Shown here piece by piece: positions 27,892 through 37,609 of a DNA stretch of 64,000 bases. Source of the DNA: Microbacterium sp. Root53 (lineage in GTDB: Bacteria > Actinomycetota > Actinomycetes > Actinomycetales > Microbacteriaceae); the NCBI RefSeq assembly GCF_001426925.1, contig NZ_LMFR01000024.1:158873-222872 (forward strand). The letters run 5' to 3'. Under the pieces are notes generated by a model, which was not told where the DNA came from, did not search any database, and was given only the letters and a program-made list of their open reading frames with translations. Each line of letters begins with the position of its first letter. Within the stretch, counting starts at the first letter, position 1. Both the position numbers and the translations under genes were made by a program.

Positions 27892-28164
27892 ATGGAAGCC
27901 GTACGAACGTGCGTCGGCTGTCGCACGCGTGCCCCCCGATCCGCTCTCATGCGAGTCGTCGCGTGCGATCTCGAGCTCGTCATCGACGAGCGGAAGAGCT
28001 CGCCCGGCCGGGGCGCGTGGCTGCATCCCACTCGCGAGTGCGCGGAGAACGCCCTGCGGCGCCGCGCCTTCGGACGAGCATTGCGTGTGTCAGGCCCTCT
28101 TGACACGCAGACCCTCGAGAAATGGCTGAACGGCTATGGAAACAAAGTGAACGGCTCGAAATGA
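27892..28164 (+). CDS. ylxR: YlxR family RNA-binding protein
   Basis: 90-residue YlxR (DUF448) protein with the diagnostic RTCVGCRTRAPRSAL start, RGAWLHP and RRAFGRAL. Members bind RNA or nucleoid and sit between nusA and infB, as here. ATG 27892 is preceded by GAGGAGAGG. Its C-terminal extension is short. It ends 59 bp before infB, and the two probably share a transcript. Confidence 0.92.
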   Translation: MEAVRTCVGCRTRAPRSALMRVVACDLELVIDERKSSPGRGAWLHPTRECAENALRRRAFGRALRVSGPLDTQTLEKWLNGYGNKVNGSK

Positions 28165-28223
28165 GACCCGTCCGCCTTTAGAGGTCTGCCCTGTCCGGGG
28201 CAGGCCGCCCAGACAGGAGAATT

Positions 28224-31028
28224 GTGGCAAAACCACGCGTACATGAGATCGCTGCGGAGATCGGCGTCGACAGCAAGGTCGCCCTGGCGAAGCTCAAGGA
28301 GCTCGGCGAGTTCGTGAAGAGCCCGTCGTCGACGATCGAGCCGCCGGTCGCGCGCAAGCTGCGCGCAGCGTTCGAGGCCGAGGGCGCCGCCAAGCCGGCG
28401 GACAAGCCCGCCGCGCCCGCGAAGCCGGCCGGCCGTCCCGGCCCGGCCCGCGCGACGACCGCCAAGCCCGGCGCCCCGGCGAAGCCCGCGGCGCCGAAGG
28501 CCGAGGCCGCCCCGGCTCCGGCAGCGCCCGCGACCCCGACGGCACCGGCTCCGGCCGCGCCGGCTCCCGCCGCGCCCGCCGCGGAGAAGCCCGCCGCCAA
28601 GAAGCCGGCGGCGCCCGCCGCGGACAAGCCCGCCGTGCCCGCGGCCGACGCACCCACGCCCGGCGGCCCCCGCCCGGCGCCGCGTCCCGGCGGCCCGCGC
28701 CCGGGCAACAACCCGTTCGCCTCGGCGCAGGGCATGGGGCAGCGCCCCGCGGGCCCGCGCCCGGGCAACAACCCCTTCGCCTCGGCGCAGGGCATGGGCC
28801 AGCGCCCGACCCCGAACAACATCCCCAAGCCGCAGCCGCCGCGTCCCGGTGCGCCCCGTCCGGGCGCCCCGCGTCCCGGTGGTCCCGGCGGCGCCGGTCG
28901 CCCCGGTCGTCCCGGCGGCGCCGGTCGTCCGGGTGCCCCGTTCCAGCAGCGTCCCGGCGGCCCCGGCCGTCCGGGTGGCGGCGGTGGCGGCGGCTTCCGT
29001 CCCGGTGGCGGCGCGCCCGCCGGCGGTGGCGGCGGCTTCCCGGGCCGTCCCGGTCCCGGCGGCCGCGGTCGCGGCGGCACGGCCGGCGCGTTCGGCAAGG
29101 GCGGCGGCAAGTCGAAGCAGCGCAAGTCGCGTCGCGCCAAGCGCCAGGAATTCGAGATGCGCGAGGCGCCGATCATCGGCGGCGTCAAGGTCCCGCGCGG
29201 TGACGGCAGCACGGTCATCCGGATGCGCCGCGGTGCGTCGATCTCGGACTTCGCCGACAAGATCGAGTCGATCACCGGCATGTCGGTCCAGCCCGGCAAC
29301 CTCGTGACCGTCCTGTTCCACCTGGGCGAGATGGCCACGGCCACGGAGTCGCTCGACGAGGCGACGTTCGAGGTGCTCGGCGCCGAGCTCGGCTACAAGG
29401 TGCAGATGGTCTCGCCCGAGGACGAGGACAAGGAGCTCCTGGAGGGCTTCGGTCTCAACCTCGAGGCCGAGGAGGAGGCGGAGAGCGAGGAGGACCTCGA
29501 GATCCGTCCCCCGGTGGTGACCGTCATGGGTCACGTCGACCACGGTAAGACGCGACTGCTCGACGCGATCCGTCAGACCAACGTGGTCGAGGGCGAGGCC
29601 GGCGGCATCACGCAGCACATCGGCGCCTACCAGATCTGGACGGAGCACGAGGGCATCGAGCGCGCGATCACCTTCATCGACACCCCGGGTCACGAGGCCT
29701 TCACGGCCATGCGCGCCCGCGGTGCCCAGGTGACCGACATCGCGATCCTCGTGGTCGCGGCCGACGACGGCATCATGCCGCAGACGGTCGAGGCCCTGAA
29801 CCACGCCCAGGCGGCCGGTGTGCCGATCGTGGTCGCGGTCAACAAGGTCGACAAGCCCGAGGCCAACCCGGCCAAGGTGCGCCAGCAGCTGACCGAGTAC
29901 GGCCTGGTCGCCGAGGAGTACGGCGGCGACGTCATGTTCGTCGACGTGTCGGCCCGTCAGGGCACCGGCATCCAGGACCTGCTGGACGCCGTGCTGCTCA
30001 CGGCCGACGCCGGCCTGGACCTCACGGCCAACCCGAACAAGGCGGCCCGCGGTGTCGCGATCGAGGCGAAGCTCGACAAGGGCCGCGGCTCGGTGGCCAC
30101 GGTGCTCATCCAGTCCGGAACGCTGCGCGTCGGCGACGCGATCGTCGCGGGCACGGCCTACGGCCGCGTGCGCGCCATGATCGACGAGAACGGCGAGCAC
30201 GTGGAGGAGGCGGCCCCGTCGCGTCCCGTGCAGGTGCAGGGTCTCAACTCGGTGCCGCGCGCCGGCGACATGTTCATCGTCACGGACGAGGACCGCACCG
30301 CCCGCCAGATCGCCGAGAAGCGCGAGGCCGTCGAGCGCAACGCCCAGCTGGCCAAGGCCCGCAAGCGCATGTCGCTCGAGGACTTCACCCGCGCTCTCGA
30401 GGAGGGCAAGGTCGAGTCGCTCAACCTCATCATCAAGGGCGACGTGTCGGGTGCCGTCGAGGCGCTCGAGGAGTCGCTGCTCAAGATCGAGGTCGACGAC
30501 AGCGTCCAGCTGCGCATCATCCACCGCGGTGTGGGTGCCATCACGGAGTCGGATGTGAACCTGGCGACGATCGACAACGCGATCGTCATCGGCTTCAACG
30601 TGCGTCCCGACGCGAAGGCCCGCGAGGCCGCCGCGCGCGAGGGCGTCGACATCCGCTTCTACTCGGTCATCTACAACGCGATCGACGACGTGGAGCAGTC
30701 GCTCAAGGGCATGCTCAAGCCGGAGTACGAGGAGAAGCAGTCGGGTGTCGCGGAGATCCGCGAGATCTTCCGCTCCTCCAAGTTCGGCAACATCGCCGGT
30801 GTCATCGTCCGCTCGGGCACGATCACGCGCAACGCCAAGGCGCGCGTCATCCGCGACGGCGTGGTCATCGCCGACGGCCTTGCGATCGAGTCGCTGCGCC
30901 GCTTCAAGGACGACGTCACCGAGGTGCGCACGGACTTCGAGGCCGGTATCGGTCTGGGCAAGTACAACGACATCCAGATCGGCGACGAGATCGAGACCAT
31001 CGAGATGGTCGAGAAGCCGCGCGCGTGA
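28224..31028 (+). CDS. infB: Translation initiation factor IF-2
   Basis: 934-residue GTPase that delivers fMet-tRNA to the 30S subunit. The first about 290 residues are a low-complexity Pro/Ala/Gly/Arg region, including a 20-residue segment repeated twice in tandem ([17 protein letters not shown]) at about 28698-28810. Then come IF2-N, the GTPase (G1 [24 protein letters not shown]), and domains II-IV. GTG 28224 follows ACAGGAGA. A strong terminator with TTCG loop and T-tract follows at 31054. It is the second-largest gene of the translation block in this window. Confidence 0.97.
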   Translation: MAKPRVHEIAAEIGVDSKVALAKLKELGEFVKSPSSTIEPPVARKLRAAFEAEGAAKPADKPAAPAKPAGRPGPARATTAKPGAPAKPAAPKAEAAPAPAAPATPTAPAPAAPAPAAPAAEKPAAKKPAAPAADKPAVPAADAPTPGGPRPAPRPGGPRPGNNPFASAQGMGQRPAGPRPGNNPFASAQGMGQRPTPNNIPKPQPPRPGAPRPGAPRPGGPGGAGRPGRPGGAGRPGAPFQQRPGGPGRPGGGGGGGFRPGGGAPAGGGGGFPGRPGPGGRGRGGTAGAFGKGGGKSKQRKSRRAKRQEFEMREAPIIGGVKVPRGDGSTVIRMRRGASISDFADKIESITGMSVQPGNLVTVLFHLGEMATATESLDEATFEVLGAELGYKVQMVSPEDEDKELLEGFGLNLEAEEEAESEEDLEIRPPVVTVMGHVDHGKTRLLDAIRQTNVVEGEAGGITQHIGAYQIWTEHEGIERAITFIDTPGHEAFTAMRARGAQVTDIAILVVAADDGIMPQTVEALNHAQAAGVPIVVAVNKVDKPEANPAKVRQQLTEYGLVAEEYGGDVMFVDVSARQGTGIQDLLDAVLLTADAGLDLTANPNKAARGVAIEAKLDKGRGSVATVLIQSGTLRVGDAIVAGTAYGRVRAMIDENGEHVEEAAPSRPVQVQGLNSVPRAGDMFIVTDEDRTARQIAEKREAVERNAQLAKARKRMSLEDFTRALEEGKVESLNLIIKGDVSGAVEALEESLLKIEVDDSVQLRIIHRGVGAITESDVNLATIDNAIVIGFNVRPDAKAREAAAREGVDIRFYSVIYNAIDDVEQSLKGMLKPEYEEKQSGVAEIREIFRSSKFGNIAGVIVRSGTITRNAKARVIRDGVVIADGLAIESLRRFKDDVTEVRTDFEAGIGLGKYNDIQIGDEIETIEMVEKPRA

Positions 31029-31053
31029 CGCGCGGGTCGCTCTGACACACTGA

Positions 31054-31092
31054 TCCTGCCGGGCGGCTTCGGCCGCCCGGCAGGACCTTTTT
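31054..31092 (+). terminator. Rho-independent terminator after infB
   Basis: Perfect 14-bp stem (31054-31067 with 31072-31085), UUCG tetraloop, then CCTTTTT. It is the most classical terminator of the window. rbfA begins only 21 bp further on, so either there is read-through or the hairpin stabilises the upstream end; the ribosome site GGAGGGAG lies just before rbfA. Confidence 0.85.
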
Positions 31093-31112
31093 CTCCAGGG
31101 AGGGAGAAGACC

Positions 31113-31559
31113 ATGGCCGCGAACGAACGACAGGCGCGCCTGGCCGACCGGATCCGCGTGATCCTCGCCGAGCGGCTGGAGAAGGGGCTGCGGGATCCGC
31201 GCCTCGGCTTCGTGACGATCACGGACGTCCGCGTCTCGGGCGATCTGCAGCACGCGTCGGTGTTCTACACCGTGTACGGCTCGGACGAGGAGCGCGTCGC
31301 GAGCGGCGCCGCGCTGAAGTCGGCGACGGGCATGCTGCGCAGCGAGGTCGGGCGCAAGCTCAACACCCGGCTCACCCCCACGCTGGAGTTCATCGCCGAC
31401 GCGCTGCCGGAGTCGGCCGACCACCTGTCGGCGCTGCTGCAGGAGGCGCGCGAGCGCGACGCGGCCGTCGCGGGACTGGCCGCCTCGGCGCAGTACGCCG
31501 GCGACGCCGACCCCTACGTGAAGCCCCGCGAGCTCGACGAGCTCGACGACGAGGACTGA
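31113..31559 (+). CDS. rbfA: 30S ribosome-binding factor A
   Basis: 148-residue RbfA that binds immature 30S subunits and assists 16S rRNA 5' end maturation, with the KH-like fold pattern RLADRIRVILAERLEKGLRDPRLGFVTITDVRVSGDLQHASVFYTV recognisable over residues 8-53 and LRSEVGRKLNTRLTP. The C-terminal tail is acidic (ELDELDDED). ATG 31113 follows GGAGGGAGAAG. It is followed by converging mutY 13 bp away. Confidence 0.96.
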   Translation: MAANERQARLADRIRVILAERLEKGLRDPRLGFVTITDVRVSGDLQHASVFYTVYGSDEERVASGAALKSATGMLRSEVGRKLNTRLTPTLEFIADALPESADHLSALLQEARERDAAVAGLAASAQYAGDADPYVKPRELDELDDED

Positions 31560-31572
31560 TCCGCGCGGGCGG

Positions 31573-32442
31573 TCAGCGGGGCAGGTGCAGGACGCCGTCC
31601 TCGGAGTCCACGAGGCCGTCGTCCAGCAGGCTGAGGATGGCCCTGTCGCGCTGGAGCGCGTCCGGCCAGTCCGGGATCACTGCCTCGTGCGGCAGCGACC
31701 CGGCCTCGCGCAGCGCGCGCAGGACCGCGCCGCGGGCCTGGCGGTCGCTGCCCTCGTACCGCGCCTGACGGCGGCGCACGTCGGGCGTCTCCGGAGAGCC
31801 CGCGCGCACCCACGCGCACAGGTCCCGCACCGGGCACTCGCCGCAGCGCGGGGAGCGGGCCGTGCAGATCACGGCGCCGAGCTCCATGGCGGCCGCGTTC
31901 ATGACGGCCGCGCCGGCGTCGTCAGGCGGCAGCAGCGCCTCCATGTCGTCGAGGTCCCGGCGGCTCGGGGCCCCGGGTTGCGCCAGCCCGTGCACCGCTC
32001 GGGCGATCACCCGCCGGGTGTTGGTGTCGACGACCGGGTGCCGGTCGCCGTACGCGAACGCGGCCACGGCCCGCGCCGTGTAGTCGCCGATCCCGGTCAG
32101 CGCGAGCAGCGCGTCCACGTCGCGCGGCACCTCGCCGGCGTGCCGGTCCCGGATCTCGACCGCCGCCCGGTGGAGCCACAGCGCCCGGCGCGGGTACCCC
32201 AGGTTCGCCCACTGCCGCACGGCCTCGGCCGGCGGATCGGCCGCCAGGGCCTTCGGCGTGGGCCAGCGCTCGAGCCAGGCCTCCAGGCGAGGGATGACCC
32301 GCGCCACGGGGGTCTGCTGCAGCATGAACTCGCTCACGAGCACACCCCACGCCCCGAACCCGGGCGCGCGCCAGGGCAGGTCGCGCCGCGCGCCCTCGTA
32401 CCACGGGGTGAGGCGCTCGGCGACCGGCGGGGCGGAGGGCAT
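31573..32442 (-). CDS. mutY: A/G-specific adenine glycosylase
   Basis: 289-residue DNA glycosylase that removes A opposite 8-oxoG. The helix-hairpin-helix and catalytic region read LTGIGDYTARAVAAFAYGDRHPVVDTN, and the [4Fe-4S] ligands are C-X6-C-X2-C-X5-C (CTARSPRCGECPVRDLC). No C-terminal NUDIX-like 8-oxoG domain is present, as in other short actinobacterial forms. ATG 32442 has TAGCCT (32454-32449) 7 nt upstream. It converges on rbfA with a 13-bp gap. Confidence 0.93.
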   Translation of the reverse strand: MPSAPPVAERLTPWYEGARRDLPWRAPGFGAWGVLVSEFMLQQTPVARVIPRLEAWLERWPTPKALAADPPAEAVRQWANLGYPRRALWLHRAAVEIRDRHAGEVPRDVDALLALTGIGDYTARAVAAFAYGDRHPVVDTNTRRVIARAVHGLAQPGAPSRRDLDDMEALLPPDDAGAAVMNAAAMELGAVICTARSPRCGECPVRDLCAWVRAGSPETPDVRRRQARYEGSDRQARGAVLRALREAGSLPHEAVIPDWPDALQRDRAILSLLDDGLVDSEDGVLHLPR

Positions 32443-32574
32443 CCATCCAGGCTAAGCGGGGCGCGCGCACGCGCGGGGACGGCAGCCCGGAGCGGCATGC
32501 CGCACCCCGCCGAAAGGCGGACAGACAGCGGGGACGCGGCGCCCTAGCGTCGAGTCGAACCCCCGGGAGGGACC

Positions 32575-33748
32575 ATGGACATCGACCGCCGGATCGCTCG
32601 CACCGCCGTGGCCGCGGCGCTGCTGCTCGCCACGCTCTCCGGATGCGCCACCACGGCGGCCGGGTCGCCCCGGGGTCCGCGGACGGAGCCGACCCGGCGA
32701 CCTGGGTCGTGGACGCCGCGCGGATGGGCCCCATCGAGCTCGGGATGTCCGAGGAGGCGCTCCGCGACGCGGTCGCGGGGCTCCCGTTCCAGGCCGAGAC
32801 CGGCGGGGGAGGGCAGCCGGCGCTGCACCGGCTGGTGGTCGAGGCTGACGGCGAGATGGGGCTCTTCCAGGTCTCCGTCGACGCGGCGGACGGCGTGGAG
32901 GAGATGACCCTGATCACGGGTGAGACCTCGGTCAGGACCGTCTACGGGTCGCTGTCCTCCGCCCCGGCGCCCCAGGTGAGCCTCTCGGCCTTCCCCCGCA
33001 CGAGCGAGGGCATCGGCATCGGCTCCAGCCTCGCGGACGCCTACGAGGCGTACCCCGGGGCCGTCGAGGACGATCTGTTCGGAGACGACGGCGCGACGCG
33101 GCTCGTCACGGAGGGCACGCCCGGGGCGTCGCCCACCGGCCTGGTCCTGTCCATCACCGGCATGACGCAGACTCCGGGGTCGGGCGTCGTCGACGCGATG
33201 ACGGTCACGGCCCCGTCGCTCGCGGTGCCGTATCAGACCCCCGCGGACCCGGCGACGTGGCACGCGACCGGCATGGACTTCGGGACGCTCTGGCCGGATC
33301 GGCCCTGGTCGGAGATCGCCGCCGAGACGCGACTGGTCTTCGCGGGGCTCGCACCCGGGGCGGATCCGGGCCCGGGCCCAGCGGCCGCCGAGCTGCGGAT
33401 CCTGCCGGTGGCCGTGGACGGCCGGCGCGGCGACATCGTGGCGTACCTGGACGAGACGGAGGGGCTCCAGGGCTCGGCGCTCCTCTTCCTGGAGGCGCCG
33501 CTCGAGACCGACGAGGTGCTCGAGCCTCTCGAGCTGTCGGCGATGCCGTACGGACTCGAGGGGCTCACGGTCGGATCCACGCGCGCCGAGCTCGAGGAGT
33601 TCTCGCCCGGGGGGGCGTCGGGCGGCTCCCGGGAGGCGCCAGCACCTTCCGTCCGTTCGGCTCCGTTCCGGGGGAGCCGGACCTGATCTTCCTGCTGGGT
33701 GACGACGATGTCGTCTTCGGGTTCGTCACGACCGAGCATGCGGGCTGA
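32575..33748 (+). pseudogene. Broken lipoprotein gene of the GPIELG family (two frame breaks)
   Basis: Read in three frames. Frame one (from ATG 32575) gives a signal peptide with lipobox LSGC. The body (about 32677-33610, frame three) contains DPATWVVDAARMGPIELGM, a second copy DPATWHATGMDFGTLW, and GIGIGSSLADAYEAYPG. The last 45 residues are in frame two and end GFVTTEHAG. Both breaks need one added base and both coincide with runs of G: 32672-32675 (4 G) and 33609-33615 (7 G). Restoring them gives one lipoprotein of about 390 residues. Either the gene is a recent pseudogene or a contingency locus, or these are sequencing errors. GGGAGG precedes the ATG; TAGCGT at 32545-32550 is the probable -10. 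The two genes nearby are intact relatives. Confidence 0.6.
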
Positions 33749-33828
33749 CGAACCGCCGGCCGGCCGGGGCTGTTCCCGCGGCGGGGCACGGCGTAGCGTC
33801 GAAGCAGCGAAGCCGAAGGGGAGAAGCC

Positions 33829-34512
33829 ATGATCCTGCATCGACGCCGGACCGCAGCCGGAGCGGGCGCGCTGCTCGCGCTCGCCGTCACGCTCGCGGCC
33901 TGCGCGACCCCGACGGGCGGCGCGGGCGGGGTCACCCCGAGCGCGTCGGCCGCACCCAGTGCCGAGCCGAGCGTCGCGCCGAGCCCCTCGGGCTCCCCGG
34001 CGGACGATGACGCCGAGGAGGATCTCTCGGATCCGGGCAGCTGGGAGATCGAGGACGGCGAGGTGGGCCCGATCGAGATCGGCGAGGACTTCGCGGAGGC
34101 GCTCGGCGAGCTGCCGCCGGACGCCTGGTTGAACGAGGACCGGTGCGCGTGGACCGCGTTCTGGAACGAGCCGGGCGGCGCCTACATGGTGTGGTTCTCG
34201 CGCGATGCGCAGACCGACGCCGGGCCGGTGCAGACCGTCGCGGTCGAGTGGGGACCGGACCGGATCGCGGACGTCGGCCCGCGGGTCGACGACACCGGGA
34301 TCGGGCTGGGATCGACGCGCGACGAGGTCCTCGCGGCGTTCCCGGGCGCGGAGGAGACGCCGTCCGCGATCGAGGGCCGCAGCTTCCTGCGGATCGCGGA
34401 CGACGAGCCGGACGACGGCACGCTGTTCTTCGAGTTCCTGGAGGGCCAGGAGGGCGCGCAGGCGGTCGTCCTGACGACCGCCGCCGAGCCGTCGTACGAG
34501 GTGTGCGCCTAG
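33829..34512 (+). CDS. Lipoprotein of the GPIELG family, intact
   Basis: 227-residue exported lipoprotein: signal peptide with lipobox LAAC (Cys at about 25), a Ser/Ala/Pro linker, then a globular part starting DPGSWEIEDGEVGPIEIG and including GIGLGSTRDEVLAAFPGAEE. The same two motifs occur in the neighbouring lipoproteins and in this family only, as far as I can tell here; I cannot assign a named family or function. AAGGGGAG precedes ATG 33829 and TAGCGT lies at 33794-33799, the same promoter layout as at 32575. A role in the envelope is inferred from the lipobox. Confidence 0.75.
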   Translation: MILHRRRTAAGAGALLALAVTLAACATPTGGAGGVTPSASAAPSAEPSVAPSPSGSPADDDAEEDLSDPGSWEIEDGEVGPIEIGEDFAEALGELPPDAWLNEDRCAWTAFWNEPGGAYMVWFSRDAQTDAGPVQTVAVEWGPDRIADVGPRVDDTGIGLGSTRDEVLAAFPGAEETPSAIEGRSFLRIADDEPDDGTLFFEFLEGQEGAQAVVLTTAAEPSYEVCA

Positions 34513-34529
34513 ACGGCGCTCTCGCGACG

Positions 34530-34976
34530 TCAGGCCGGGCGGACCATCGGCAGGTGGGGGATGCCGTCCTCGAGGAACTCTGGGCCGTCGGGGGCGAAGC
34601 CGAACCCGGCGTACCACTGCGCGAGCTGAGACTGCGCGTCCAGCCGGATGGTGCGCCCCGCGCAGTCGGCCAGCGCACGGCGGATCAGCTCGCCCGCGAG
34701 GCCGCGCCCGCGCGCATGCGGCGCCGTGGCGACCCGGCCGATCCGGCGGTCCTCGCCCGAGCCTGCCGGGCGGTCGTGGAGCACGCGGATGGTGGCGAGC
34801 ACGTCGTCGCCCTCGGCCACCCAGTGCAGGAGCGCGGTCGGCTCGAGGTCCCGCGCGTCGAGCTCGGGATACGCGCAGTCCTGCTCGACCACGAACACGT
34901 CCACGCGCAGCTTCAGGATCCGGTACAGGACGTCGGAGGGGATGTCGCGGAGTGCGGCGGCGTGGAACTCGGGCAC
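34530..34976 (-). CDS. GNAT family N-acetyltransferase (ElaA-like)
   Basis: 148-residue GNAT with the ElaA features LRVDVFVVEQDCAYPELDARD in the first third, the acetyl-CoA loop RIGRVATAPHARGRGLAGELIR at about 78-100 and YAGFGFAPDGPEFLEDGIPH. The acceptor substrate is unknown. GTG 34976 has TAGGCT (34988-34983) 7 nt upstream, so a leaderless start is likely. It lies convergently between two lipoprotein genes and shares the intergenic region with the one at 35110. Confidence 0.9.
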   Translation of the reverse strand: MPEFHAAALRDIPSDVLYRILKLRVDVFVVEQDCAYPELDARDLEPTALLHWVAEGDDVLATIRVLHDRPAGSGEDRRIGRVATAPHARGRGLAGELIRRALADCAGRTIRLDAQSQLAQWYAGFGFAPDGPEFLEDGIPHLPMVRPA

Positions 34977-35109
34977 CGGGTCAGCCTAGCCGCGCCCGCA
35001 CATGCGGCAGGCGTTATGCGACCGTGACCGGTCGGCATGAAGCGCGCGCGCCGCGCGCGGCAATAACCAGAGAGAAGGGCGGAACGGTCCGCCCGGAGGG
35101 GGACCCATC

Positions 35110-35787
35110 ATGATCCGCATCTCGCGTTCCGCCCGCGCCTCGGCCGCCGGCGTCGCCATCGTGCTCGCGCTCGCAGGCTGCGCCACCCCGGCCGGCCCCG
35201 GGGCCGCGCCGTCGACGACCGCGCCGGCCCCGGCGACCTCGGCGCCGGCAGAGACGCCGACGCCGAACCCGAGTGCGACCCCGGCGCCGGACCCCGGCGA
35301 CATCTCGGCGTGGGTGATCACCGAGGAGGCGATCGGACCGTTCGAGCTCGGCATGCCGTGGGATGAGGCGGTCGCTCTGGCCGACGAGCTCGGCTGGGAC
35401 CTGCAGTACGCGCACCAGGAGGAGGGCTGCGCCGCGCACGGGGGGCTGCCCGACACCGACGGGCCGGGCGGTCTCGGCCTGCGCGTGTGGAAGGGCGACG
35501 GCGTCGTCTACGACCTGACGCTCTCGGACGACGGCGGACTCGCGGAGGGCACCCCGGTGCCGGAGACGGATGCGGGCATCGCGCTCTTCAGCACGGTCGA
35601 CGAGGTGCGCGCGGCGTACCCGGATGCGACGGAGGGCGACGTGCCGATCTCGCCCGATCGGCCGTACTTCGCGGTCGACTCCGACGGCTCCGGCGGCGCG
35701 ATGTTCTTCGAGCACGCGCGCGGGGCGCAGCACGTGACCGCGATCAGCGTCAACGAGAACGACAGCCCGGCGTACGAGCACTGCTGA
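35110..35787 (+). CDS. Lipoprotein of the GPIELG family, intact
   Basis: 225-residue lipoprotein related to the one at 33829: lipobox LAGC (Cys at about 24), a Pro/Thr/Ala linker, then DISAWVITEEAIGPFELGM and DAGIALFSTVDEVRAAYPDATEG. Cysteines at about 107 and 225 (the last residue) may form a disulfide outside the cell. GGAGGGGG precedes ATG 35110; a gggcgga...tccgccc hairpin (35077-35094) lies just upstream of the ribosome site, so the leader may be structured. Function unknown. It is 37 bp from truB. Confidence 0.75.
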   Translation: MIRISRSARASAAGVAIVLALAGCATPAGPGAAPSTTAPAPATSAPAETPTPNPSATPAPDPGDISAWVITEEAIGPFELGMPWDEAVALADELGWDLQYAHQEEGCAAHGGLPDTDGPGGLGLRVWKGDGVVYDLTLSDDGGLAEGTPVPETDAGIALFSTVDEVRAAYPDATEGDVPISPDRPYFAVDSDGSGGAMFFEHARGAQHVTAISVNENDSPAYEHC

Positions 35788-35824
35788 CCGGGGGCCGGGA
35801 TGCGGGACGCGTACGCTGGAGGGC

Positions 35825-36736
35825 ATGCGTCCCGCGTCCGGCATCCTGCTCGTCGACAAGCCGGGCGGGGTCACCAGCCACGACGTGGTCGCCCGCAGCC
35901 GGCGCGCGTTCGGCACCCGCAAGATCGGCCACGCCGGCACGCTCGACCCCATGGCCACGGGGCTGCTCGTGCTCGGGATCGAGGGCGCCACGCGCCTGCT
36001 GACGTTCCTGGTCGGGCTGGACAAGACCTACGAGACCACCATCCGGCTCGGCCAGGCGACCACGACCGACGACGCCGAGGGCGAGGTCGTCGCGACCGCG
36101 GGAGCCGACGCGCTCGCCGCGGCCACGGACGAGCGGATCGCCCAAGGCGTCGCCGCGCTGACGGGCCGCATCTCGCAGGTGCCGAGCACCTTCTCGGCCA
36201 TCAAGGTCGGCGGGAAGCGCGCGTATGACCTGGCCCGTGCGGGCCAGGACGTGGAGCTGAAGGCCCGCGAGGTCACGATCTCGCGCTTCGCGGTCGACGC
36301 GATCCGCCGCTCCGGCGACGCGATCGAGCTCGACGCGACGATCGACTGCTCGTCGGGCACCTACATCCGCGCTCTCGCGCGCGACCTGGGCGCCGCGCTC
36401 GGCGTCGGCGGGCACCTGACCATGCTGCGTCGCACGCGCATCGGCCCGTTCGACCTGGCCGGCGCCGCCTCGATCGACACGCTCGCGCCGGACTCGGCTC
36501 CGGTCGGGCTCCTGCTCGAGCCCGCCGAGGTCGCCGCGCGCGTGCTCGGACGACTGGACGTGACCGCCGACGAGGCGCGCGACCTCCGCCACGGCAAGCG
36601 GCTCGAGGGCGCGGGCGGCCGGATGACCGGCGCGACCGCGGCGGCGATCGATCCCGATGGACGGCTCGTGGGCATCCTCGAGCGTCGCGGCGACGCGGTC
36701 AAGAGCGCCATGAACATGCCGGAGGAGCAGCGGTGA
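35825..36736 (+). CDS. truB: tRNA pseudouridine(55) synthase
   Basis: 303-residue TruB that makes pseudouridine 55 in the T-loop of tRNA. The catalytic aspartate is in GHAGTLDPMATGLL; other landmarks are LLVDKPGGVTSHD at the start, YDLARAG and SSGTYIRALARDLG. Its C-terminal domain is of the short type. ATG 35825 has TACGCT 8 nt upstream. The stop overlaps the next gene's GTG by four bases. Confidence 0.96.
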   Translation: MRPASGILLVDKPGGVTSHDVVARSRRAFGTRKIGHAGTLDPMATGLLVLGIEGATRLLTFLVGLDKTYETTIRLGQATTTDDAEGEVVATAGADALAAATDERIAQGVAALTGRISQVPSTFSAIKVGGKRAYDLARAGQDVELKAREVTISRFAVDAIRRSGDAIELDATIDCSSGTYIRALARDLGAALGVGGHLTMLRRTRIGPFDLAGAASIDTLAPDSAPVGLLLEPAEVAARVLGRLDVTADEARDLRHGKRLEGAGGRMTGATAAAIDPDGRLVGILERRGDAVKSAMNMPEEQR

Positions 36737-37101
36737 TCCTGTGGTTCACGATCGTCCAGGTCGTCGTCGCGGCGGCCGCGGGCCTGCTGTGCGTCGTGCT
36801 GGGACTGGCCGGGCGCCGCCCGAGCGACGTGTCCGTCGGCGCGCTCGTGCTCGTGGAGCTGCTGCTGATCGCTCAGGTCGTGATCGCGGTCGTGGCGCCC
36901 TTCGCGGGCAACCCGCCGACCGGCAGCGTCCTGGAGTTCTGGACCTACCTCGTCTCCGCGGTGCTGCTGCCCGCGGCGGGCGTCGTGTGGGCGCTGCTGG
37001 AGCGCAGCCGCTGGAGCACCGTGATCCTGGGCGTGGTCGCCCTTTCGATCGCGGTCATGGTGTGGCGCATGCAGACGATCTGGACGCTTGGGGTCGGCTG
37101 A
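36733..37101 (+). CDS. Small membrane protein of unknown function
   Basis: 122-residue protein with four predicted helices (about 4-24, 34-54, 65-85, 92-112). No recognisable family motif. GTG 36733 overlaps truB's stop (GTGA), so it is translationally coupled to truB. Similar small membrane proteins at this place are common in actinobacteria (knowledge of gene order; family not verified here). Confidence 0.7.
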   Translation: MILWFTIVQVVVAAAAGLLCVVLGLAGRRPSDVSVGALVLVELLLIAQVVIAVVAPFAGNPPTGSVLEFWTYLVSAVLLPAAGVVWALLERSRWSTVILGVVALSIAVMVWRMQTIWTLGVG

Positions 37102-37150
37102 CCTCCGCGTCCGGCGGCGTCCCGCGCGGCGGAACTAGACTGGTCGGGCT

Positions 37151-37609
37151 ATGACCGCTCCCGCGAATGCCCCCGCCCGCTCCGCGCGTCGCATGACCGG
37201 CATCGGCCGCGTGCTCGTGTTCGTCTACGGAGTCATGGCGCTCGCCGCGACCGGGCGTTCGTTCGTCCAGATCGCGGAGCGCTTCGCGGAGGCGCCGCTC
37301 GCGTACTCGCTGTCGGCCGCGTCGGCCGTGGTCTACATCCTGGCCACGCTCGCGCTGGTGTTCGCGCGGCGCCCCGGCTGGTACACGGTCGCGTGGATCG
37401 CGATCGGCTTCGAGCTCGTCGGCGTGCTGGTCGTCGGCACGCTCTCCGTCGTGCTGCCCGAGCTGTTCCAGCACCCCACGGTGTGGTCGCTGTACGGCAT
37501 CGGGTACGTGTTCGTCCCGCTCGTGCTGCCGTTCTTCGGGCTCTGGTGGCTCATCACCCACCGCACGCCCGCATCCGGGGCCGACCGCGCGGGGGAGGAG
37601 GCGCGATGA
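37151..37609 (+). CDS. Four-helix membrane protein of unknown function
   Basis: 152-residue membrane protein with helices at about 20-40, 55-75, 82-105 and 118-138, a hydrophilic N-terminus (TAPANAPARSARRMTG) and a short charged tail. No named family is recognised. ATG 37151 lies 10 nt after TAGACT (37136-37141). Its stop overlaps ribF's ATG (ATGA), so the two genes are coupled. Confidence 0.7.
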   Translation: MTAPANAPARSARRMTGIGRVLVFVYGVMALAATGRSFVQIAERFAEAPLAYSLSAASAVVYILATLALVFARRPGWYTVAWIAIGFELVGVLVVGTLSVVLPELFQHPTVWSLYGIGYVFVPLVLPFFGLWWLITHRTPASGADRAGEEAR

